From SKKY01 sp965228015 (GTDB lineage Bacteria > Bacillota > Peptococcia > Peptococcales > SKKY01), in the NCBI GenBank assembly GCA_965228015.1, contig OZ245787.1, positions 1,798,001 through 1,862,000 on the forward strand: a stretch of DNA of 64,000 nt, in the 5' to 3' direction. Position numbers and translations under genes: made by a program. The notes under the pieces are model-generated. The model made no database searches. It was given only the letters and a program-made list of their open reading frames with translations, and was not told the origin of the DNA. Shown piece by piece: positions 8,683 through 17,512 of the stretch (positions are counted from its first letter, which is position 1; the number at the start of each line of letters is the position of its first letter).

Positions 8683-10515
8683 ATGGGAAAAGTTATTGGT
8701 ATCGATTTAGGTACAACAAATTCATGTATGGTATTTTTAGAAGGCGGAAAGCCAGTTGTTATTCCAAACGCTGAAGGTAACAGAACAACTCCATCAGTAG
8801 TTGCTTTCACAAAGGATGGAAGACTTGTTGGTCAGGTAGCAAAAAGACAAGCAGTTACAAATCCAGATAAAACAATTAGTTCAATCAAAAGACATATGGG
8901 TACAGACTATAAAGTTAAAATAGATGATAAAGAATATTCACCTCAGGAAATTTCTGCTATGGTTCTTGGAAAAATCAAAGCAGATGCAGAAAGCTATCTC
9001 GGTGAGAAAGTTACTCAGGCAGTTATTACTGTTCCTGCATATTTTTCAGATAGTCAGAGACAAGCTACAAGAGACGCAGGAAAAATTGCCGATTTAGAAG
9101 TATTAAGAATTATTAACGAACCAACAGCAGCAGCTCTTGCATATGGTATAGATAAGGAAGGAGATAAAACTGTTCTTGTTTATGACCTTGGTGGTGGTAC
9201 TTTTGACGTATCAATTCTTGAACTTGGAGATGGAGTATTTGAAGTAAAAGCAACAAGTGGTAATAACCGTCTTGGCGGAGATGACTTTGATGACAAAATA
9301 ATCGAATGGTTAGTTGCAGAATTCAAAAAACAAACTGGAGTAGATTTATCAAAAGATAAAATGGCTCTTCAAAGATTAAAAGAAGCTGCTGAAAAAGCAA
9401 AAATGGAATTATCATCAGTAATGAGCACGAATATTAATCTTCCATTTATTACTGCAACAGCAGAAGGGCCTCAGCATTTAGATTTAACTCTTAGCAGAGC
9501 TAAATTTGAAGAATTAGCTGCAGACTTGTTTGAAAAAACAAAAACTCCTACAAAACAGGCTATTAAAGATGCAGGTATTTCTCCATCTGATATAGATAAA
9601 GTTTTATTAGTAGGTGGATCTACAAGAATTCCAAAAGTACAGGAAATAATTAAAGAAATTATTGGAAAAGAAGCAAGTAAGGATATTAACCCAGACGAGT
9701 GTGTTGCTATTGGTGCGGCTATTCAGGGTGGAGTTTTAGCTGGAGAAGTTAAAGATGTTCTTCTTCTTGATGTTACCCCATTATCTCTTGGTATTGAAAC
9801 TCTAGGTGGAGTTACAACTAAGCTGATTGAAAGAAATACAACAATTCCAACTTCAAAGAGCCAGGTATTCTCAACTGCAGCTGACAGCCAGACTTCAGTT
9901 GAAATTCATGCTCTTCAGGGAGAAAGAGAATTTGCTAAAGATAATAAAACCTTAGGACGTTTCCAGTTAACAGATATTCCGCCAGCTCCAAGAGGAGTTC
10001 CGCAAATCGAAGTTTCTTTTGACATTGATGCAAACGGTATTGTTAACGTAAGAGCAAAAGACAAGGGAACAAATAAAGAACAAAGTATTACAATTACTGC
10101 AACAAGTGGATTATCTGATGATGAAATTGATAAAATGGTAAAAGATGCAGAAGCTCATGCAGAAGAAGATAAGAAGAAAAAAGAAGAGATTGAAACAATA
10201 AATCAGGCAGACTCTCTTGTTTATCAGACTGAAAAAACTCTGAAGGAACATGGAGACAAACTTGATGAAACAGAAAAGAAAGAAGTAGAAGATGCAAAAG
10301 AAGAGCTTAAAAAAGTTGTTGAAAGTAAAGATGTAGAAGGAATTAAGACTAATTCTAAGGCTCTTTCAGCTCTGGTTTACAAATTATCTGAAAAAATCTA
10401 CAAAGATACTGCTGCTGAGGGAAGTGCTGAGGCTCCTCAGGAAGAAGCAACTTCAGCTCCTGCAGACAATGATGTTGTGGATGCGGAATTCAAGGAAGTA
10501 GATGAAGATAAATAA
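8683..10515 (+). CDS. dnaK: Chaperone protein DnaK (Hsp70)
   Basis: This is a 610-residue Hsp70 with a strong AGGAGG site before its ATG. The ATPase domain (1-360) shows IGIDLGTTNSCM at the N-terminus, DLGGGTFDVS and LVGGSTRIPKVQ. The substrate domain follows at about 375-540 and the helical lid at about 540-610. It folds and holds polypeptides with DnaJ and GrpE. The N-terminal phosphate-loop region lacks the 24-residue insertion of Gram-negative DnaK, agreeing with a Bacillota origin. A strong terminator follows, so dnaJ is at least partly separately transcribed. Confidence 0.98.
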   Translation: MGKVIGIDLGTTNSCMVFLEGGKPVVIPNAEGNRTTPSVVAFTKDGRLVGQVAKRQAVTNPDKTISSIKRHMGTDYKVKIDDKEYSPQEISAMVLGKIKADAESYLGEKVTQAVITVPAYFSDSQRQATRDAGKIADLEVLRIINEPTAAALAYGIDKEGDKTVLVYDLGGGTFDVSILELGDGVFEVKATSGNNRLGGDDFDDKIIEWLVAEFKKQTGVDLSKDKMALQRLKEAAEKAKMELSSVMSTNINLPFITATAEGPQHLDLTLSRAKFEELAADLFEKTKTPTKQAIKDAGISPSDIDKVLLVGGSTRIPKVQEIIKEIIGKEASKDINPDECVAIGAAIQGGVLAGEVKDVLLLDVTPLSLGIETLGGVTTKLIERNTTIPTSKSQVFSTAADSQTSVEIHALQGEREFAKDNKTLGRFQLTDIPPAPRGVPQIEVSFDIDANGIVNVRAKDKGTNKEQSITITATSGLSDDEIDKMVKDAEAHAEEDKKKKEEIETINQADSLVYQTEKTLKEHGDKLDETEKKEVEDAKEELKKVVESKDVEGIKTNSKALSALVYKLSEKIYKDTAAEGSAEAPQEEATSAPADNDVVDAEFKEVDEDK

Positions 10516-10530
10516 TTAATCAACTTATTT

Positions 10531-10560
10531 AAACAGGAGCTTAGCTCCTGTTTATTTTTT
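10531..10560 (+). terminator. Intrinsic terminator after dnaK
   Basis: AAACAGGAGC (10531-10540), a TTA loop and GCTCCTGTTT (10544-10553) form a 10-bp stem followed by a T-rich run. Confidence 0.88.
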
Positions 10561-10566
10561 CTTTAA

Positions 10567-10595
10567 TTGTTATAAATTTAATACTATAATATTAT
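10567..10595 (+). promoter_or_regulatory. Candidate sigma-A promoter of dnaJ
   Basis: TTGTTA (10567-10572) and TATTAT (10590-10595) are 17 bases apart, just after the dnaK terminator and 29 bases before the dnaJ start. No CIRCE copy accompanies it, so dnaJ may escape direct HrcA control. Confidence 0.45.
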
Positions 10596-10623
10596 GATGT
10601 GAATTATAGTTAGGAGGATATTT

Positions 10624-11748
10624 GTGGCTAAAAGAGATTACTATAAGGTTCTTGGGGTAGGTAAAGGCGCAACAGATGCTGAATTAAAAAAAGCATATAG
10701 AAATCTTGCGAGAAAGTACCACCCGGATGTGAACCCTGATAATAAAGAAGCAGAGGGAAAGTTTAAAGAAGTTAATGAAGCTTATGAGGTTCTTTCTGAT
10801 AAAGAGAAAAGACAGACTTATGATGCTTATGGACACGACGGACTTGATCCAAATAGTTTTGCAAGTCATGGAGCAGGTTTTAGTGGATTTGAAGATATTT
10901 TTGATATGTTCTTTGGGGGAGGATTTTCCCAGGGTAGAAATAATGGTCCTCGCCGGGGATTAGATTTAAGATATGATTTAGATCTTGAGTTTACTGAGGC
11001 TGCTTTTGGTGTTAAAAAGACTATCGAAATTCCTTTCTGGGATGAGTGTCTGGAGTGCCACGGAACAGGAGCAAAAAAAGGAACCTCTCCTGAGACATGT
11101 TTAACTTGTCGCGGTGCCGGTCAGGTTACCATGAGCCAAAAAACTGCTTTTGGAAACTTCCAAACAGTAAGAACTTGTCCTACTTGTGGAGGACAAGGGA
11201 AAATAATTAAAGAAGAATGTCCTGAATGTTCAGGAGAAGGCAAGAAAAGAGCAGTTAAGAAAAAGGAAATTGAAGTACCTGCAGGTGTTGATACCGGTAC
11301 TAGAATCCGCATAAGCGGAGAAGGAGAGCCTAGTGAAAGAGGAGGTACTGCAGGAGACCTTTATGTTTTCATAAATGTTAGACCTCATGAATTTTTCCAA
11401 AGAAGAGATAATGACATTTATCTCGAAAAAAATATAAGCATAATTCAGGCAGCTCTTGGAGCTGTTATTGAAGTGCCCACACTCCATAGTAAAGTAGAAT
11501 TAACTATTCCTGAAGGAGCTCAAACAGGTTCTACCTTTAGAATGAGAGGAAAAGGAATTAAAAATCCAAGATCCTTTGCAAATGGTGATCAGTATGTGAA
11601 AGTTAATGTTGTAACTCCACGAAATCTTTCTGAAAGTCAGAAAAATTTGTTAAAAGAATTTGGGAAAACCTGCAGTGAAGAGCAGTATACGGTTTCAAAA
11701 GAAGAAGGAAAATCTTTTTTTAGCAAAGTAAAAGATGTCTTTTCTTAA
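10624..11748 (+). CDS. dnaJ: Chaperone protein DnaJ (Hsp40)
   Basis: The 374-residue product starts at GTG 10624 behind TAGGAGG. It has an N-terminal J domain with the HPD tripeptide (YHPDVNPD), a Gly/Phe-rich linker (FDMFFGGGFSQGR) and four CxxCxGxG zinc repeats (CLECHGTG, CLTCRGAG, CPTCGGQG, CPECSGEG). The C-terminal substrate-binding domain follows. It stimulates DnaK ATPase and delivers unfolded substrates. It is complete, with no lesions, and is followed by the prmA-rsmE-mtaB cluster as in other Bacillota. Confidence 0.97.
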   Translation: MAKRDYYKVLGVGKGATDAELKKAYRNLARKYHPDVNPDNKEAEGKFKEVNEAYEVLSDKEKRQTYDAYGHDGLDPNSFASHGAGFSGFEDIFDMFFGGGFSQGRNNGPRRGLDLRYDLDLEFTEAAFGVKKTIEIPFWDECLECHGTGAKKGTSPETCLTCRGAGQVTMSQKTAFGNFQTVRTCPTCGGQGKIIKEECPECSGEGKKRAVKKKEIEVPAGVDTGTRIRISGEGEPSERGGTAGDLYVFINVRPHEFFQRRDNDIYLEKNISIIQAALGAVIEVPTLHSKVELTIPEGAQTGSTFRMRGKGIKNPRSFANGDQYVKVNVVTPRNLSESQKNLLKEFGKTCSEEQYTVSKEEGKSFFSKVKDVFS

Positions 11749-11777
11749 ATACAGGTTAAAGATATGGGGATGAATAA

Positions 11778-12712
11778 ATGGAATGGCTTGCCATTAAAGT
11801 TGTTTTAAATAAAGAATATCTGGAGGAAGTTGCGGAAGTATTTAATGAGCTGGGGTCCGGAGGAGCTGTTATTGATGATCCGGATCTTGTAGAAGAATAT
11901 GCTGAAAGCGGCCAATGGGATGCCTGGGAGTTTCCGGAAATCCCAGGGGGAAAAAATATAGCGTTACCGGATATCTTCCGGTAAATCATGAACTTGAAGG
12001 AAGGCTTGAAAATCTTTTTCTACAACTTAATGAGCTCAAAAATACCAGAGAAAATTTTGACTATGAAGTAGATCAGACCCCAGTGGATGAAGAAGACTGG
12101 GCAAATTCCTGGAAACAATACTTCAAGGTTCTTAAAATTGGAGAAAGAACAGTAATCCGCCTTTCCTGGGAAGAATATGAGAAAAAGCAAGATGAAATTG
12201 TAATTGACCTTGATCCAGGTATGGCCTTCGGCACAGGAAGTCACGCTACAACAAGTCAGGCAATGGAACTTACAGAAAAGTATTTAAAAACAGGAGATAA
12301 AGTAATTGATGTAGGAACAGGCGGCGGTATAATAAGTATCCAAGCAGCTAAACTTGGAGCATCTTTTATTAATGCCTATGACTATGATGCGGTAGCAGTA
12401 AAATCTGCAGAAAGAAATGTTGAAGATAATAATCTGTCAACAGTGATATCTGTAAAGCAAAATGATCTTTTGAGTGGAATTCAAGAAAAAGCAAATCTTA
12501 TTATAGCTAACATTGTTGCTGATGTAATAATCAGATTAATTCCCCAGCTAGATTCTCATTTGTCTGAAAATGGAAAAATAATTTTATCAGGAATAATTGA
12601 AAAACGTTTTCAGGAAATTAAGGAACTTTTAGAAGAATATAATTTTGAGATTTTTGAATCCAGAGAAAAAGAAGGCTGGTATGCTCTGGGTGTGAAGAGG
12701 GTTAAAGAATGA
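11778..12712 (+). pseudogene. prmA: Ribosomal protein L11 methyltransferase PrmA, split by one frameshift
   Basis: Two overlapping frames together make one PrmA. The first (from ATG 11778) gives the N-terminal substrate-recognition domain starting MEWLAIKVVLNKEYLEEVAE. The second gives the linker and the SAM-binding methyltransferase domain (VIDVGTGGGIISIQAAKLGA, then NIVADVI). The break is at GGGGG-AAAAAA (11946-11956) and needs a shift of -1. The zero frame there contains the heptamer A AAA AAT (11951-11957), a textbook slippery sequence. A missing base in the G or A run is the simplest explanation; genuine slippage is possible but has no precedent known to me in prmA. The stop overlaps the rsmE start by four bases. 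Confidence 0.85.
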
Positions 12713-13443
12713 AAAAGATTTTCCTTGAGAACAACGAATTGCAGGGTGAATATATAAAAGTTAATTCAAAAGAGTCTAATCATATAATGAATGCCTTGAG
12801 ACATATAATAGGGGATAAAATTGTTGTTTCTAATGAAAATGACAAAGAATATATCACTGAAATTTTCGATTATTCAGAGGGGTTAATAACTTTAAAAATA
12901 AAAGAAATATTTCCTTTGCAAAAAAGTGACCGGGAAATTATTTTATACCAGGGTTTGTGCAAGGGAGACAAAATGGATTTTATTGTTCAAAAGGCTACGG
13001 AACTTGGAATCAGCAAAATAATTCCAATAGAAACCATGAGGACAATTGTTAAACTTCATCAAGAAAAAAGCGGAAAGAAAACAGAAAGATGGCAAAAAAT
13101 TGCCTCTGAAGCTGCAAAACAAAGTAATGCACCCATTATTCCTCAAGTTAGTTCAGTTATTAATTTTAAGGAAATGATTAACAGTCTGGAAAAGGATGTA
13201 AAGTATATCTTATTCTGGGAAGAAGAAAAAAATCTAAAACTCAGGGATCTTTTGAATATAACTACTGAAAAACGCCTTGCATTAATAATTGGCCCTGAAG
13301 GGGGCTTCGATGAAAAAGAAGTCCGCTTATTAAAAGAAAAGGGAATAATTAGTGTTTCCTTGGGTGAAAAAATACTTAGAACTGAAACTGCCGCTTTAGT
13401 GGCTTCAGCCTGTGTAATGTATCATTTTGGAGAGTTGGGGTAG
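12709..13443 (+). CDS. rsmE: 16S rRNA (uracil1498-N3)-methyltransferase RsmE
   Basis: This is a 244-residue SPOUT-class methyltransferase. The N-terminal PUA-like segment (SNHIMNALRHIIGDKI) is followed by the knotted SAM-binding domain with LIIGPEGGFDEKEV and SLGEKILRTETA, both diagnostic for RsmE. It methylates U1498 in the 30S subunit. It is coupled to prmA by an ATGA overlap, and its last bases lie next to the mtaB start. Confidence 0.96.
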   Translation: MKKIFLENNELQGEYIKVNSKESNHIMNALRHIIGDKIVVSNENDKEYITEIFDYSEGLITLKIKEIFPLQKSDREIILYQGLCKGDKMDFIVQKATELGISKIIPIETMRTIVKLHQEKSGKKTERWQKIASEAAKQSNAPIIPQVSSVINFKEMINSLEKDVKYILFWEEEKNLKLRDLLNITTEKRLALIIGPEGGFDEKEVRLLKEKGIISVSLGEKILRTETAALVASACVMYHFGELG

Positions 13444-13444
13444 A

Positions 13445-14746
13445 ATGTTAAAAAGGTGTGCAACGTATACCTTGGGCTGTAAAGTAAATCAAACAGAAAC
13501 AGAAACCATCGAAGGTATGCTTCAGGATAATGGTTATCAAATTGTTGATTTTGAAGATATTGCAGATGTCTATATTATAAATACCTGTACTGTAACCTCT
13601 TCAGCGGATAGAAAATCCAGACAAATAATAAGAAGAACAAGAAACCACAGGGAAAGCAGAGACAGTGTGGTAATTGTAATGGGGTGTTATGCCCAGTCAT
13701 CATCACAAAATATTTTAGAAGACTTGGGTGTTGACCTTGTAATAGGAAACACCCAAAGGCTTTATCTTTTGGAACATTTAAATAAATTTTTGGCAGACAG
13801 AGTACCAAGAGTATACGTTGATGATATAATGAAAGAAAAGAATTTCGAACAAATAGATATAAAAAGAAATATTACCAGAACAAGGGCTTTCCTTAAAATA
13901 CAGGAAGGTTGCCAGCAGTTCTGCAGTTATTGTATAATTCCTTATACCAGAGGTCCGGTTAGAAGTAAAACTCCCGATAATGTAATTAAAGAAATTATTG
14001 AATTGGAAAACAACGGATTTCATGAGGTTGTTTTAACTGGAATTCATATCGGAGCCTATGGTCAGGATTTACCTTATGAATATAACTTTGGTAAGATATT
14101 AGAAAAGATTATTTCAAATACAGAGAAAATAAGAGTAAGAATTAGTTCAATTGAGCCAACCGAAGTAACTGAAGAAATAGCAAAATTAATTTCTAAAGAA
14201 GAAAGATTGTGCAGTCATCTTCATATACCATTGCAAAGTGGAGATGATTTTATATTGAAAAAAATGAACCGTCCTTATGATACTTCTTGTTTTAGAGAAA
14301 AAGTTCAAATGATCAGAAAATATAATCCGGAAATCGGATTAACAACAGACATTATGGTAGGGTTTCCTTTTGAAGAAGAGGAGAATGCCGGTAACACCTT
14401 AAAGTTTGCAGAAGAAATGAAATTTAGCGACATTCATGTTTTTAAATATTCACCTAGACACAATACTCCTGCAAGTAAGTTTACTAATCAAGTTTTATTA
14501 AAGGACAAAGAGAGAAGAAGCAGAGAATTAATTTCTTTAGCTAAAAAAATGAAAAAAGAGTTCTTAGAGAAGTTTACTGGCAGAGAAATGGAAGTTTTGC
14601 TTGAACAAAAACATGGTGATTATTGGGAAGGACATACTTCCAATTATTTAAAAGTTCTGGCTGCCGGAAATGGAGAAAAGAACCAATTTCGTAAGGTATT
14701 TATTGAAAAAGCTGAAAATGAGTACCTTTCAGGAAAATTTATTTAA
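13445..14746 (+). CDS. mtaB: tRNA t6A37 methylthiotransferase MtaB
   Basis: This is a 433-residue radical-SAM methylthiotransferase that makes ms2t6A at position 37 of ANN-decoding tRNAs. The order is an N-terminal MTTase domain with three Cys for the second cluster, including YTLGCKVNQTE, NTCTVT and GCYAQ. The radical-SAM core follows with QEGCQQFCSYCIIPYTRG (CxxxCxxC), and a C-terminal TRAM-like domain closes the protein. The ATG at 13445 gives the usual N-terminus. An in-frame TTG at 13427 would overlap rsmE further. The enzyme consumes SAM and makes 5'-deoxyadenosine. Confidence 0.93.
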   Translation: MLKRCATYTLGCKVNQTETETIEGMLQDNGYQIVDFEDIADVYIINTCTVTSSADRKSRQIIRRTRNHRESRDSVVIVMGCYAQSSSQNILEDLGVDLVIGNTQRLYLLEHLNKFLADRVPRVYVDDIMKEKNFEQIDIKRNITRTRAFLKIQEGCQQFCSYCIIPYTRGPVRSKTPDNVIKEIIELENNGFHEVVLTGIHIGAYGQDLPYEYNFGKILEKIISNTEKIRVRISSIEPTEVTEEIAKLISKEERLCSHLHIPLQSGDDFILKKMNRPYDTSCFREKVQMIRKYNPEIGLTTDIMVGFPFEEEENAGNTLKFAEEMKFSDIHVFKYSPRHNTPASKFTNQVLLKDKERRSRELISLAKKMKKEFLEKFTGREMEVLLEQKHGDYWEGHTSNYLKVLAAGNGEKNQFRKVFIEKAENEYLSGKFI

Positions 14747-14768
14747 AAATTGTTGGGGGGGTGAATCT

Positions 14769-15110
14769 ATGGATTGTATATTTTGCTCAATCGCAGAAAA
14801 GAAAATTCCCAGTACTGTAGTTTATGAAGATGATAATTTTTTAGCTTTTAAAGACATTAATCCGGAAGCCCCTGTGCATATTCTTGTTATTCCGAAAAAA
14901 CATATTCAGGGAGCAGATAAAGTTCAGGAAGAAGATGCGGACTATTTAAAAAATATTTATTTTGTTATTCAGAAAATAACAGAGGAACAAGGAATTACTT
15001 CAAGTGGTTACAGAGTGGTAACTAATGTTGGTGAAGACGGAGGACAGACTATTAACCATCTGCATTTCCATCTCCTTGGAGGAAGAAATTTACAGTGGCC
15101 GCCAGGCTAA
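14769..15110 (+). CDS. Histidine triad (HIT) nucleotide-binding protein, HinT family
   Basis: The product has 113 residues and starts MDCIFCSIAEKKIPS behind a GGGGGGG-rich ribosome binding site. It ends with HLHFHLLGGRNLQWPPG, containing the HxHxHxx triad of HinT-type purine nucleoside phosphoramidases. The N-terminal CIFC pair can bind zinc in this family. An earlier in-frame start would lie inside mtaB and is rejected. It is followed directly by an ISLre2 insertion that separates it from rpsU. Confidence 0.94.
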   Translation: MDCIFCSIAEKKIPSTVVYEDDNFLAFKDINPEAPVHILVIPKKHIQGADKVQEEDADYLKNIYFVIQKITEEQGITSSGYRVVTNVGEDGGQTINHLHFHLLGGRNLQWPPG

Positions 15111-15114
15111 AAGT

Positions 15115-15123
15115 AAAAATATT
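15115..15123. repeat. 9-bp target site duplication, left side of ISLre2 copy 1
   Basis: AAAAATATT here is repeated immediately after the element at 16674-16682. Nine bases is the usual duplication for ISLre2. Confidence 0.88.
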
Positions 15124-16673
15124 GTTAGTGTAAAATAATTATGGGTAAAAAACAAAAAAATATTAGAGCAACTCCTTATGTTACAATTAAATCGCTAAAC
15201 CAAATCGCAAAAAAGGAGAAACTCTAATGAATAATATTATACATGAAATTGCAACTAAAATCAGTAAAGAAATAGCAGAAAATATGGAAACAACTTTAAT
15301 TGAGGGAAATAATATATCTGAATTCATTTTAAAAACCAAAAAAATGCTGGATGAAGTTGGGGTTGCAATTACAGAAAAAGTACTTGAAACTGTAGATATT
15401 TTAGTTAAAAAAGATTGTGTAAGAAAAAGAGACTGGAAAATAAAGGAAACAAAGTCGAAGAAAAGTTTGGCGACGATATTTGGTGAAGTAACCTATAAAA
15501 GAACGTATTATGTTCATAAAATTACCGGTGAATATAAATACTTATCTGATGAAGCTGTTGGTATTGAAGCAAATGACAGAATGGATATATTGCTAGAATC
15601 AATGTTAATAGAAGAAGCAATAGAGACACCATACAGAAAAAGTAGCGAAAAAATATCGAAGAATGTGTATCTTACTGGTCAAACAGTAATGAATTCTATT
15701 AGAAAGCTTAAAGATATTTCTAATCATGCAGCACCAGTGAAAAAACTGATTCTCAAGCTAAGATTTTGTACATCGAAGCTGATGAAGATCATGTTTCACT
15801 TCAAAGAGGAACATGTGCCGAACCTAGATTAATTTATGTTCACGAAGGTAAGTGAAAGGTAAGTAAAGATAGATATGAATTAATAAATCCCAGATACTTT
15901 AGTGGTCTCTATCAAGATAGTGCTGATTTATGGCTTGAAGTAGCTGATTATATTGATAGCAACTATGAAGAAGAAACTATCGAAAAGATATATTTATCAG
16001 GAGATGGAGCCAACTGGATAAAACAAGGCAAAGAATGGATTAAAGATAGTATCTATGTTTTAGATAGATACTATTTGTCGAAATATATAAAGAAGGCAAC
16101 TGCTCATATGAAAGGCACACACCAAATGATGTGGTATTACATAAATACGAAAAGGAAAGATTTCGTAAAAGATTTATTCAAAGCAATAATTGAAGAAACA
16201 GAATCAGAAACAAAAAATAGAAGCAATAAAAGATGCTAGAAGTTATGTGTTAAATAATTGGGAAGGTATAATGAATCAATATGACCCGGATTATATAGGC
16301 TGTAGCACAGAAGGCCATATTAGTTATATATTATCTACAAGATTAAATTCAAGGCCTCTAAGCTGGTGCAGAGAAGGTATTGATCAAATGTCACGTCTGA
16401 GGGCTTTTAAGGCTAATTCAGGTAATGTATATGATTTAGTAAAAGAAAGAAGCAAGAAAAACAGAAACAAGAATCATAAAATTAGAAAGCCGTGTTATAA
16501 AAAAAGCTACGAACCTAATATCAGATGAGAAATTCGGCAATGTGCCAGTAGTTTTAACTGGTAAGAGAACTTGGAAAAGAGAATTATTTAAAAGGATAGT
16601 GAGTGCGATTTAGCACGTAATACATACAAGGGGTTTTTTATTCTTTTAAAACCCATAATTAATTGACACGATC
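15124..16673 (+). mobile_element. ISLre2-family insertion sequence, copy 1 (1550 bp)
   Basis: The ends were set by comparing three copies and one remnant. The left end begins GTTAGTGTAAAATAATTATG and the right end finishes TAATTGACACGATC. These form imperfect 23-bp inverted repeats: read inward, both share AATTATGGGT. The 9-bp duplication AAAAATATT flanks it exactly. It carries one transposase gene (15227-16613), which is broken. In the leader, ATTAGAG (15162-15168) plus CTCC can pair with GGAG plus CTCTAAT (15215-15228), hiding the ribosome binding site and start codon. It lies between the HIT gene and rpsU. Confidence 0.93.
15227..16613 (+). pseudogene. ISLre2 (UPF0236 type) transposase, copy 1, interrupted
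   Basis: The first 170 residues (start MNNIIHEIATKISKEIAE) are open. The frame then breaks at an A6 run (15740-15745), needing one more A. The next segment (TDSQAKILYIEADEDHVSLQ...) hits an in-frame TGA at 15853. A second A6 run (16212-16217) again needs one more base. A further A7 near 16501 shifts the C-terminus. The first three lesions are identical in copies 2 and 3. Restoring the frames gives a full-length ISLre2 transposase of about 460 residues. Family assignment rests on recognised sequence character, the 9-bp duplication and element length. Confidence 0.85.
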
Positions 16674-16682
16674 AAAAATATT
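16674..16682. repeat. 9-bp target site duplication, right side of ISLre2 copy 1
   Basis: AAAAATATT, identical to 15115-15123. Confidence 0.88.
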
Positions 16683-16689
16683 ACTGTAC

Positions 16690-16718
16690 TTGTAAGAACT
16701 GAATTTATTTTGTATAAT
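16690..16718 (+). promoter_or_regulatory. Sigma-A promoter of rpsU-yqeY
   Basis: TTGTAA (16690-16695) and TATAAT (16713-16718) are 17 bases apart, 46 bases before rpsU. It begins only 17 bases from the end of ISLre2 copy 1, so the insertion just spared it, or the element cut rpsU off from read-through from mtaB-HIT. Confidence 0.7.
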
Positions 16719-16763
16719 AAGAGTTGCTTTAAGTACCTTTAGCACTAGAGGGGAGGGAAAGTG

Positions 16764-16937
16764 ATGTCTGAAGTTGTAGTTGGAAAAAATGAAACTCTTG
16801 ATAGTGCTTTGAAAAGATTTAAAAGAAACTGCCAAAAATCTGGAGTATTATCAGAATGGCGTAAAAGAGAGCACTACGTTAAACCTAGTGTGAAGCGCAA
16901 ATTAAAAGAGGCGGCTAGAAAAAAGAAAAAAAGATAA
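16764..16937 (+). CDS. rpsU: 30S ribosomal protein S21
   Basis: This 57-residue gene begins MSEVVVGKNETLDSALKRFK and ends in a Lys/Arg-rich tail (ARKKKKR), the standard S21 sequence. It is preceded by GGGAGGG. S21 helps 30S subunits base-pair with the start region of mRNA. Being short, it is easily missed. The rpsU-yqeY pair is conserved in Bacillota. Here it is bracketed by two direct copies of ISLre2. Confidence 0.96.
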   Translation: MSEVVVGKNETLDSALKRFKRNCQKSGVLSEWRKREHYVKPSVKRKLKEAARKKKKR

Positions 16938-16947
16938 GGTGATTTGA

Positions 16948-17412
16948 ATGTCTCTGCAGGAAAGACTCATGGAAGATATGAAGCAGGCAATAAGAGATAA
17001 AGAAGAAGGAAAGTTAAGGCTTTCTGTAATCAGAATGACTCGTGCAGCTATAAAAAATGAAGAGATAAATAAAAAAACGGAACTTAATGATGAGCAGGTT
17101 GAAGATATTGTCATTAAAGAAGTTAAAAAAAGAAAAGATGCCTTAGTCGAGTACGAAAAAGCAGGGAGACCTGATGAGGTTGCAAAACTTGAACAGGAAA
17201 TAGTTATTCTTATGTATTATCTTCCCAAACAGCTTTCTGAAGAAGAGCTCACTTTGATTATTACTGAAGCTATAAATGAAGTTAACCCCTCTTCTCATAA
17301 GGACCAGGGAAAAGTAATAGCAAAATTGATGCCCCATGTAAAAGGTAAAGCTGATGGAAAAATTGTTGGAAATTTAGTGAAAGAACTAATAGAAAAAAAG
17401 ATAGCTGAATAA
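16948..17412 (+). CDS. yqeY: GatB/YqeY domain-containing protein
   Basis: This is a 154-residue, mostly helical YqeY-type protein (start MSLQERLMEDMKQAIRDKEE; closing KADGKIVGNLVKELI). The domain resembles the tRNA-binding tail of GatB, but its role as a stand-alone protein is not settled. It follows rpsU by 10 bases. The stop codon lies within the hairpin of its own terminator. Confidence 0.93.
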   Translation: MSLQERLMEDMKQAIRDKEEGKLRLSVIRMTRAAIKNEEINKKTELNDEQVEDIVIKEVKKRKDALVEYEKAGRPDEVAKLEQEIVILMYYLPKQLSEEELTLIITEAINEVNPSSHKDQGKVIAKLMPHVKGKADGKIVGNLVKELIEKKIAE

Positions 17413-17425
17413 GCTATCTTTTTTT
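17398..17425 (+). terminator. Intrinsic terminator after yqeY
   Basis: AAGATAGCT (17398-17406), loop GAATA, AGCTATCTT (17412-17420), then a T-run. The stem includes the last codons and stop of yqeY. Confidence 0.87.
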
Positions 17426-17512
17426 GTTACATAATTTTAACAAAAGATTCTATTTAAATAGATATTATAAGGGTAAAATATACAGATTAAGAGAAAAAGA
17501 AAGGAAGATAAA

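Noticed and set aside
10094..10297. Antisense open frame inside dnaK rich in Leu and His
   Set aside because: It mirrors the acidic, Lys/Glu-rich dnaK lid coding strand; no ribosome binding site and no recognisable protein.
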